Origin: a bacterium
GTDB lineage: Bacteria; CLD3; SB21
Direction: 5' to 3'
Length of the DNA: 49,226 bases
Assembly: GCA_016787925.1 (NCBI GenBank)
Contig: JAEUSK010000047.1
Location: 1 to 49,226, forward strand
Shown here: in pieces, positions 43,221 through 49,226 of the stretch
Layout of the letters: each line of letters starts with the position of its first letter
How positions within the stretch are numbered: position 1 is the stretch's first letter
Program-made: the position numbers and the translations under genes
The notes under the pieces: generated by a model
The model's database searches: none
What the model was told of the DNA's origin: nothing
Seen by the model: only the letters and a program-made list of their open reading frames with translations

Positions 43221-45188
43221 CTAACTCCATGGGGTTTGCTGTTCAACTTTAATCACGACGAGCGTGATATCATCTTGTTGTTCCGTATCCGGCGCAAAAT
43301 TCCGCACATGTTCGATGATATGATTTTGAATTTCTTTTGCGGATAGATGCGCATGTTCCGAAATGATTTTCTTCAAACGGTCGTCGCCGAATAATTCGTC
43401 GCGGTCATTAAATACTTCCGTGACGCCATCGGTGTAAAGCACAATAATGTCGCCGTGGTCGATCAATTTTGTCATCTGGCGGTATTCCTGATCCGGAAGA
43501 AAACCTAAAACAACGCCGCCTTCGCGAAGACTTATCCAGTCGCCGGATTTTTTCATGATCAGCGGAGGGTTGTGTCCGGCATTTGTGTAATACATAACCA
43601 GGCGTTCAAAATCAAGAGTGCAATAGAAAAAAGTTGCAAACCGCCCTTCCGCCGTATTGATACACAAAATATTATTAAGCGAGGAAACCATTTCTGCGGT
43701 GGTTTTGTATTCAAAAACTTTTCCCCGAAAGCTGGTGTATAAAACCGACATCATGATGGCGCCCGGAACCCCTTTTCCTGAAACGTCGCCGATGCAAATG
43801 CCAATTTGAGAATCATTAAGCTTCAGAATGTCAAAAAAGTCGCCGCCGACGGCTTGACAGGGAATGCTTTTGCCTGCTATGTCCAGATTTTCAATATGCG
43901 GAAATTCATGCGGGAGAATCGCTTGTTGTATTTTTCCTGCGATTTCCATCTCCTTGTGCAGTTCCTCACTCTTGATGGCCGCTTCATTGAGTTGGGCATT
44001 TTTGATAGCAATGCCGGCTTCGCTTGCGAGTGCAACCAGGATGTCCAAAAATCCCTCATGGTAGGTGCCTAAAGTATCGCTCTCCAGGTTGAGAACGCCA
44101 ATGACACGATCACCGTGGCTGATGGGAATCGTGATTTCCGACTGCGTATCCTCGCGAACTGCAACATAATGTTCGTCAAAACTCACGTCTTTCACAATAA
44201 CCGGCTTGGCAATTTTGGCAACATGACCGATCAGACCTTGTCCCACATTCATTTTAATATCTTCAAGCACCTGTTCGTCATAACCTCGAATGACGGCGCT
44301 TTCGATTTCCTGGTTATCTTCATTCACGAGGAATATTCCGGCAGCATCGTACGGGACGATCGTTTTGATCGAATCGAGGATCATGTCGAGTAATTTTTCG
44401 AGGTGAATGGTGGAGTTGAACGTCTTCGCAATACTTAGAACCAGTTCTTTTTCGGTAGCGCTTTTTTTCAGCTGCGCATATAATCTGGCATTCTCGAGCG
44501 TATGACCTACGCGCTGCAGCGACGTCCACAGGATCTTTTTATCTTCGCCGGTCAATTCGTAACGGGAACTCGTTTCTCTGCTCAGCGCAATGATCCCCGT
44601 CAATCCTTCTTTTTTCAGCATCGGAACGATATACTGATGTCCTTCGTATTTCAGGACGTCAAGCTTGAACTCCGGCTCATTACCGTTTTGGAAAGCGAGA
44701 AGTTCATCAACGTCAAAAACTTTGCGCACACCCATCATTTTAATGTCGTATAAAAGGTCCGTTCTTATTTTTTTTGAAATCAATCCGTCGCCGCCGGTTG
44801 AACTGATGAGTGAAAACATCTCAGGTCCGCGAAAGTATAACGACACTTGCTGAACATTGAGAATCTTTCGTAATTTGGACGTGACTTTGTCCGCTAATTC
44901 TTTGTAGGAAGAGCTCGCGGATAAGGCGGAATCCAGGCTCCTGATGCGTTCCTGACGGACGTAATAATAGTTGTAAAGTATTTTCTTAATATACAGTTCG
45001 ATCAGTTTACGAAGCGGTTCATAAATGATCACTATAAGCGCAGCTTCGATGGTATAGGCGGAGAAATCGTTGACGCGGGGAAAAAAGCTATTAAACACAT
45101 GCTCGCTAACCAGAAAAATAATAATAAAAATAAAAGCAAGGAGCGTGTATAGTATAAAATTATTGAATTGTCGGAAAAACTTGAGCAT
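43221..45188 (-). CDS. Membrane GAF-GAF-SpoIIE (PP2C) phosphatase
   Basis: A 655-residue protein. Two hydrophobic helices (about 10-33 and 42-60) anchor it. A degenerate GAF domain (about 85-225) and a canonical GAF domain (about 245-405, with IVPYDAAGIFLV, GQGLIGHVAKIAKPVIVKDV and VIGVLNLES) precede the SpoIIE catalytic domain (about 425-650), with AVGGDFFDIL, IGDVSGKGVPGAIMM, NAGHNPPLI, LYTDGVTEVFN and DDITLVVIKV holding the metal aspartates. It should dephosphorylate STAS proteins and may feed the module at 29172-32391. It is coupled to moxR 3 bp downstream. Confidence 0.92.
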   Translation of the reverse strand: MLKFFRQFNNFILYTLLAFIFIIIFLVSEHVFNSFFPRVNDFSAYTIEAALIVIIYEPLRKLIELYIKKILYNYYYVRQERIRSLDSALSASSSYKELADKVTSKLRKILNVQQVSLYFRGPEMFSLISSTGGDGLISKKIRTDLLYDIKMMGVRKVFDVDELLAFQNGNEPEFKLDVLKYEGHQYIVPMLKKEGLTGIIALSRETSSRYELTGEDKKILWTSLQRVGHTLENARLYAQLKKSATEKELVLSIAKTFNSTIHLEKLLDMILDSIKTIVPYDAAGIFLVNEDNQEIESAVIRGYDEQVLEDIKMNVGQGLIGHVAKIAKPVIVKDVSFDEHYVAVREDTQSEITIPISHGDRVIGVLNLESDTLGTYHEGFLDILVALASEAGIAIKNAQLNEAAIKSEELHKEMEIAGKIQQAILPHEFPHIENLDIAGKSIPCQAVGGDFFDILKLNDSQIGICIGDVSGKGVPGAIMMSVLYTSFRGKVFEYKTTAEMVSSLNNILCINTAEGRFATFFYCTLDFERLVMYYTNAGHNPPLIMKKSGDWISLREGGVVLGFLPDQEYRQMTKLIDHGDIIVLYTDGVTEVFNDRDELFGDDRLKKIISEHAHLSAKEIQNHIIEHVRNFAPDTEQQDDITLVVIKVEQQTPWS

Positions 45189-45261
45189 GAACGTGTTGGG
45201 AAAAATGTGTCTGATAAAAACGGCATAATATAACCGCCGTCACGCTAAAATTCAAGCACAG

Positions 45262-45298
45262 ACGTAAATGAAAAGTCTCCGCACTTGGCGGAGACTTT
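45262..45298 (-). terminator. Terminator of the inositol-lipid operon
   Basis: A perfect 11-bp stem (AAAGTCTCCGC with GCGGAGACTTT, 45272-45298) closes a 5-nt loop. On the minus strand it is followed by TTCATTT, a weak T-tract, 34 bp after the ino1 stop codon. Confidence 0.75.
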
Positions 45299-45331
45299 GT
45301 GACGACGCTTGATAGAAGTTTAGAAAACGGA

Positions 45332-46648
45332 TTAATCGTAGTAATCCAAACCCAAGTGCGTTATGAGATCTTCGCCCTTCATCCAGCGGAGAGTGTTTTT
45401 CATTTTCATCAATTGGATAAAAAGGTCGTGTTCAGGATACACCGAAGAAGCGTGCTGGGGGCTCTTCCAATAAAATGAAAGCCATTCCTGAATGCCTTTG
45501 AAGCCGACGCGTGATGCGAGGTCCAGGAAAATCGCCAGATCCAATACGATTGGCGCGGCAAGAATCGAATCGCGGCAGAGAAAATTCACTTTGATCTGCA
45601 TCGGATAACCAAGCCAGCCGAAAATATCGATATTATCCCATCCTTCCTTGTTATCCCCGCGGGGCGGATAATAGTTAATTCGCACTACATGTGAAATATT
45701 GCCGTACAAGTCGGGATACAATTCCGGTTGAAGAATATGTTCCAATACGGAAAGTTTACTTTCTTCTTTGGTCTTAAATGACTCCGGATCGTCCAGAACT
45801 TCTCCGTCGCGATTGCCAAGGATATTCGTTGAATACCAGCCATTGACTCCCAAAAGCCGCGCCTTAAATCCCGGCGCCAGAATAGTTTTCATCAGCGTTT
45901 GCCCCGTCTTAAAATCTTTACCGCAGATTGGAACATTCTTATCCTGGGCAAGCTGCATCAAAGCAGGAATGTCCGCTGATAAGTTAGGTGCGCCGTTGGC
46001 ATACGGAACGCCTTCCATGATCGCAGCATAGGCGTAAATCATGCTGGAAGGGATGTTCGGATCATTTTCACGCATGCCTTTTTCCAGGCTGTCAACGGTG
46101 TTGTGAACGTCGGAGGGCTTGATAAATATTTCCGTAGAGCCGCACCACACCATCACCAGGCGGTCGCAACCGTTGTTTTTCTTGAAATCCTGTATATCCT
46201 TCCGAAGTTGGTCAGCAAGGTCCATCTTGTTCTTACCGGTCTTGACATTCGGCCCGGTCAGGCGTTTCACATATTTCTGATCGAAAACGGCCTTCATCGG
46301 TTTGATTTTTTCCATTTCGGGCCGAATTTGGTTCAGTAAATTTTTTTCAAGCACGCCGGCCTTCATGGCAGCCTGATACATATTGTCTTCGAAAATATCC
46401 CAACCTCCGAAGACAATTTGATCCAATTCTGCCAAAGGAACAAAGTCTTTGATCTTGGGAGTTCGTTTCTCAGTTCGTTTCCCTAGGCGGATCGTGCCCA
46501 TTTGTGTCAGAGAACCAAATGGCTGGCCGAGGCCTTTGCGCGAAGCAATGACGCCCGCCACCATGGTCGTTGCTACGGCTCCCATTCCCGGAAGCAGAAT
46601 TCCCAATATTCCCTTTGCATCTTTTATTTCAACTGTTTTCTTTTCCAA
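45332..46648 (-). CDS. ino1: Myo-inositol-1-phosphate synthase
   Basis: A 438-residue NAD-dependent isomerase of the actinobacterial/archaeal-bacterial MIPS type, converting glucose-6-phosphate to 1L-myo-inositol-1-phosphate. Features are GILLPGMGAVATTMVAGV near the NAD site, FGGWDIFEDNMYQAA, CGKDFKTGQTLMKTILAPGFKARLLGVNGWYSTNILGNRDGEVL in the catalytic domain, and KVNFLCRDSILAAPIVLDLAIFLDLA. The start is TTG at 46648, with AAAGGAG seven bases upstream. It sits 18 bp after a CDP-alcohol phosphotransferase gene, which strongly suggests phosphatidylinositol-type lipid synthesis. Confidence 0.94.
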   Translation of the reverse strand: MEKKTVEIKDAKGILGILLPGMGAVATTMVAGVIASRKGLGQPFGSLTQMGTIRLGKRTEKRTPKIKDFVPLAELDQIVFGGWDIFEDNMYQAAMKAGVLEKNLLNQIRPEMEKIKPMKAVFDQKYVKRLTGPNVKTGKNKMDLADQLRKDIQDFKKNNGCDRLVMVWCGSTEIFIKPSDVHNTVDSLEKGMRENDPNIPSSMIYAYAAIMEGVPYANGAPNLSADIPALMQLAQDKNVPICGKDFKTGQTLMKTILAPGFKARLLGVNGWYSTNILGNRDGEVLDDPESFKTKEESKLSVLEHILQPELYPDLYGNISHVVRINYYPPRGDNKEGWDNIDIFGWLGYPMQIKVNFLCRDSILAAPIVLDLAIFLDLASRVGFKGIQEWLSFYWKSPQHASSVYPEHDLFIQLMKMKNTLRWMKGEDLITHLGLDYYD

Positions 46649-46666
46649 GAGAGAGTTCTCCTTTGC

Positions 46667-47407
46667 TTAGCGTACTTCTTCTTTTTTTAATGATGTTTTT
46701 TCATGCTGTATTTCCATCGCTAATCCGGCCTTGTAGCTGTGAACCATGCGTTGGACGGACGTGTAATTGGATAAGACTGCAACAACGGCCAGAGGGAAAG
46801 TGAAAATGTAAATAGGTTTAAAAAACTCAATACCGTTGTAGATAAATACAAAACTCGGGTCTATGAACCACACCGACATTCCGCAGAACATGGAGCCCGC
46901 TCCAAGCCAGACGATGCGTTCCTCCCGTTTCATCAGTCCAACTTTACATTCGATGTTCAGGCTTTCCGAACGCGCACGGATGTAACTGACCATGGTGGAA
47001 CCGCCGAGCGCAACAAAACAAAACACGGAAGAATACAGATAATCCTGTGCGACGAGATAGTATCCCATACCGAGAAACATAATTACTTCGCTGTACCTGT
47101 CCAGAACTGAGTCATACAGGGCGCCAAAGCGCGTGCTGAGCCCCGCTGCCCTGGCTACTTTTCCGTCGAGTATATCGCATACTCCGCCTATGAGAACAAA
47201 AAAGCCGCCCCATCCGACGTATTCCAGATCTGCACGCGTACCAAACTTTGCCCCAAAAGCAAATGACCCTGCGGCAACTAGATTCAGTGCCAGGCCTAAG
47301 GTGGTAAACCAATTTGGATTTACTTTGGTTCTGCTAAATAAGCTGATTAATGGTTGGATAAGTTTTGTAAATCCGGTTTGTATGGGCCGGGGCAACATTA
47401 AACTCAA
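46667..47407 (-). CDS. CDP-alcohol phosphatidyltransferase, candidate phosphatidylinositol(-phosphate) synthase
   Basis: A 246-residue integral membrane enzyme with about six helices. The complete family motif D-G-x2-A-R-x8-G-x3-D-x3-D occurs as DGKVARAAGLSTRFGALYDSVLD. It would transfer a phosphatidyl group from CDP-diacylglycerol to an alcohol or phospho-alcohol. Because it precedes ino1 by 18 bp, inositol-1-phosphate is the likely acceptor, giving phosphatidylinositol phosphate (inference). The start is TTG at 47407, favoured by AAGGA about 7 bases upstream; the ATG at 47398 is worse spaced. Confidence 0.9.
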   Translation of the reverse strand: MSLMLPRPIQTGFTKLIQPLISLFSRTKVNPNWFTTLGLALNLVAAGSFAFGAKFGTRADLEYVGWGGFFVLIGGVCDILDGKVARAAGLSTRFGALYDSVLDRYSEVIMFLGMGYYLVAQDYLYSSVFCFVALGGSTMVSYIRARSESLNIECKVGLMKREERIVWLGAGSMFCGMSVWFIDPSFVFIYNGIEFFKPIYIFTFPLAVVAVLSNYTSVQRMVHSYKAGLAMEIQHEKTSLKKEEVR

Positions 47408-47502
47408 AATAAAATCCTTGTGAATTTGTGATAAGACGTAAAAAAAAACCAGGATTGACCTCTATCATAAGGGCGAATTTAAAAATTGAGCAACTAATAA
47501 GC

Positions 47503-47541
47503 AAGGTATTTCTTGACAAAGAAAGCATTAATGAATACCTT
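47503..47541 (+). promoter_or_regulatory. Cation-efflux gene promoter embedded in nested palindromes
   Basis: TTGACA (47513-47518), 17 bp, then TACCTT (47536-47541) form a sigma70-like promoter ending 36 bp before the ATG at 47577. Perfect 8-bp arms AAGGTATT (47503-47510) and AATACCTT (47534-47541) bracket it. A second inverted repeat, TTTCTT-GACA-AAGAAA (47509-47524), overlaps the -35. A repressor binding here would block polymerase. Confidence 0.5.
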
Positions 47542-47576
47542 TTTCGAAAAAATATGAAAACTCTCGTGAGCAGGGT

Positions 47577-48968
47577 ATGACGTTTAATCAGGACATGCAT
47601 GCAGACAAGAAACGGGTCGCTTTAACGTCGGTTTTTGCGGCTGTCTTTTTGACAGGATTTAAGTTAATTGTCGGTTTCAACACCGGAAGTCTTGGTATAT
47701 TGTCCGAAGCTGTTCATTCGGCGCTTGATTTGGGTGCGGCTTTTTTGACCTATATTGCAGTTAGGATATCGGACAAACCGGCGGATGCAGACCACCCGTA
47801 CGGACACGGAAAGATTGAAAATATTTCAGCTTTGCTTCAAACCGTGATCCTTATCGGCACTTGTTTCTTTATCATCAAGCTGGGTGTTGAGAGAATAATT
47901 GACGATAATGCCGAAGTTGAGGTTACATTCTGGAGTTTCGCCGTAATGGGAATTTCAATTTTGGTAGATTATACACGTTCCCGGGCGCTTTTACGCACGG
48001 CTAAAGTCTATCGAAGCCAGGCTCTGGAAGCCGATGCTATACATTTTTCAACGGATATCTGGAGCTCGATGGTCGTCATTTTCGGGCTCGTATTGACCTT
48101 GGCCGGATTCAAACACGGCGACTCGCTTGCGGCGATCGGCGTTGCCGTTTTCGTTCTGTATGTGGGCGGTAATTTGCTGAAGAAAACCATCGACGCTTTG
48201 ACCGACAGCATTCCGAAAGATATTGAAGAAAAAATACGGCAGGTCATGAAGACCATCGAAGGAATTTACAGTTACCGTTATCTGCGAGTGCGTCAATCGG
48301 GATCGAAAATATTCGTTGATATGTATGTTCACATCAACCGCACCGTTCCATTCGAATTGGCGCATCATGTGACGGATGAGGTTGAAAGCAAGATCTCCGA
48401 GATCGTACCAAATGCGGACATCCTCATTCACATGGAACCTTACGAAAATGAGAACGAGAGTATTATCGATAAGATCAGGATGATCGTGACGGAACAAGGA
48501 TTAACCTGCCACAATATCCGCGCTCAGAAGACTTCAAACGGGTATGTCGTGGACTTTCATTTGGAATGCAATAACCAGATGCCGTTTGCCGATGCGCACG
48601 AGGCCTCGACACGCATTGAAAGAAAACTTAAGCAGAAAATTGACGAAATAAAGAACGTGAAAGTCCATATCGAAGATGCGCGCGACCGTGAGATTCTGGC
48701 GGAAGATATTACGAAACGTTCGGCGGCGTTGATCGAACAAGTGAGGAATATGGCTTCAGAAGACGGCGCGATTCTCGGATGCGATGATTTTATTGTAATA
48801 AAAGTGGAAGGACACAAAAAACTCATGTTCGACTGCCACATCAAACCCGGGTTGTCGCTGGACGAGGTACACACCATGATGACTTCATTTGAAAATCGAA
48901 TTAATAAAAGAATTCCTGAAATCAAACAGATCGTAATTCATCCGGAAACTCTTGACGCCGTATCATAG
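47577..48968 (+). CDS. Cation diffusion facilitator transporter with three tandem cytoplasmic domains
   Basis: A 463-residue CDF-family metal/proton antiporter. The membrane domain (about 12-205) has the TM2 metal site HSALD, the ADHPYGHGKIE loop typical of Fe/Zn-type CDFs, and the TM5 site HFSTD. Most CDF proteins have one cytoplasmic dimerisation domain of about 80 residues. Here three related copies can be aligned (about 212-282, 290-362, 378-455), each ending in a strand such as ADILIHMEP, VKVHIED or IKQIVIHPE. Likely exports Zn, Fe, Mn or Co. The start ATG follows AGCAGGGT. The YfiH-family gene starts 2 bp after the stop, so the two are co-transcribed. Confidence 0.93.
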   Translation: MTFNQDMHADKKRVALTSVFAAVFLTGFKLIVGFNTGSLGILSEAVHSALDLGAAFLTYIAVRISDKPADADHPYGHGKIENISALLQTVILIGTCFFIIKLGVERIIDDNAEVEVTFWSFAVMGISILVDYTRSRALLRTAKVYRSQALEADAIHFSTDIWSSMVVIFGLVLTLAGFKHGDSLAAIGVAVFVLYVGGNLLKKTIDALTDSIPKDIEEKIRQVMKTIEGIYSYRYLRVRQSGSKIFVDMYVHINRTVPFELAHHVTDEVESKISEIVPNADILIHMEPYENENESIIDKIRMIVTEQGLTCHNIRAQKTSNGYVVDFHLECNNQMPFADAHEASTRIERKLKQKIDEIKNVKVHIEDARDREILAEDITKRSAALIEQVRNMASEDGAILGCDDFIVIKVEGHKKLMFDCHIKPGLSLDEVHTMMTSFENRINKRIPEIKQIVIHPETLDAVS

Positions 48969-48970
48969 CC

Positions 48971-49226
48971 ATGACGATGTATTTTACTGAAAAAGATTCT
49001 CTTCGTTACGGAAAATTCACATGTTTTGATACATTCCCATTTGTCAAAGCCGTTTTTTCGACACGAATTGGCGGTGTGAGCGATGCGCCGTTTGACCAAT
49101 TGAATATGGGCATTACGACGGATGACAAAAAGGAAAATATTGAGGAAAACAGAAGACGTTTTTTTGAGGCAGTTGGAATTGATAAGAATTTGGTTGTAAT
49201 ACAGAAACAAGTTCACGAAACGCGAT
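48971..49226 (+). CDS. pgeF: YfiH/PgeF (laccase-domain) family protein, 3' partial
   Basis: The first 85 codons are present; the gene runs off the window. The sequence FSTRIGGVSDAPFDQLNMG (about 29-47) and IQKQVHETR (about 77-85, including the conserved QVH metal histidine) identify the multicopper-polyphenol-oxidase-like YfiH family. Members are reported as purine nucleoside phosphorylases/adenosine deaminases or as editors of peptidoglycan precursors. The start is the ATG at 48971; a second ATG two codons later is possible. It follows the CDF stop by 2 bp. Confidence 0.88.
   Translation, partial: MTMYFTEKDSLRYGKFTCFDTFPFVKAVFSTRIGGVSDAPFDQLNMGITTDDKKENIEENRRRFFEAVGIDKNLVVIQKQVHETR

Noticed and set aside
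1-49226. Search for CRISPR arrays, tRNA, rRNA, insertion sequences and phage genes
   Set aside because: No regularly spaced direct repeats, cloverleaf-like sequence, transposase or integrase motifs were noticed by eye. A tRNAscan or IS search was not possible.

Overview
The window is about 49 kb of chromosomal DNA from a bacterium, probably in the FCB (Fibrobacterota-Chlorobiota-Bacteroidota) superphylum or a related candidate phylum such as Calditrichota/KSB1. This is an inference from three things: a giant modular surface protein ends in a type IX secretion-style sorting domain with an NYPNPFNPSTTI-type motif; starts are a mixture of ATG, GTG and unusually frequent TTG; and a stand-alone myo-inositol phosphate synthase sits beside a CDP-alcohol phosphotransferase. 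Genes are dense on both strands. I see no rRNA, tRNA, CRISPR array, transposase or prophage genes.

Layout. 2-7756: 3' part of a giant Ig/LRR/FnIII/propeller surface protein. 7945-10803: enoyl-CoA hydratase, trmB, adk, a small helical protein and a CDGSH iron-sulfur protein. 10877-12484 (-): prfC. 12652-14716: two probable secreted hydrolases, an ENPP-like phosphodiesterase and a NodB deacetylase. 14713-17422 (-): efp, accB and an orphan histidine kinase. 17611-17943: a tiny CBM48 protein with a basic tail. 17945-20194 (-): an ECF-like sigma factor, an AgmX/PglI-domain protein and a small probable winged-helix protein. 20432-21421: quinone oxidoreductase.

21584-28970 is the most interesting block, an apparent compatible-solute island. 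It holds an MPGP-family phosphatase, glycerate 2-kinase, an MscS-like membrane protein, two GT-A glycosyltransferases transcribed divergently from a shared palindrome-rich control region, and a sodium:solute symporter. One glycosyltransferase strongly resembles glucosyl-3-phosphoglycerate synthase (GpgS). The gene set fits synthesis, turnover, release and uptake of glucosylglycerate, possibly extended by a second sugar.

29172-32391 is a SpoIIE phosphatase/STAS/anti-sigma-kinase partner-switching module with no cognate sigma factor beside it. It is followed by a PHP-family hydrolase, aroA and a Gfo/Idh/MocA oxidoreductase. On the minus strand, 36569-45188 carries a CNNM/CorC-like protein, an acylating aldehyde dehydrogenase with an unusual C-terminal tail, a 51-residue orphan MshEN-like protein, a FadB-type bifunctional enzyme, MoxR, and a second GAF-SpoIIE phosphatase. 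45332-47407 (-) is an inositol-lipid pair (MIPS plus CDP-alcohol transferase). 47577-48968 is a cation diffusion facilitator with three tandem C-terminal domains. The window ends inside a YfiH/PgeF-family gene.

All functional calls come from reading motifs and remembered family features. No database search or structure prediction was run.
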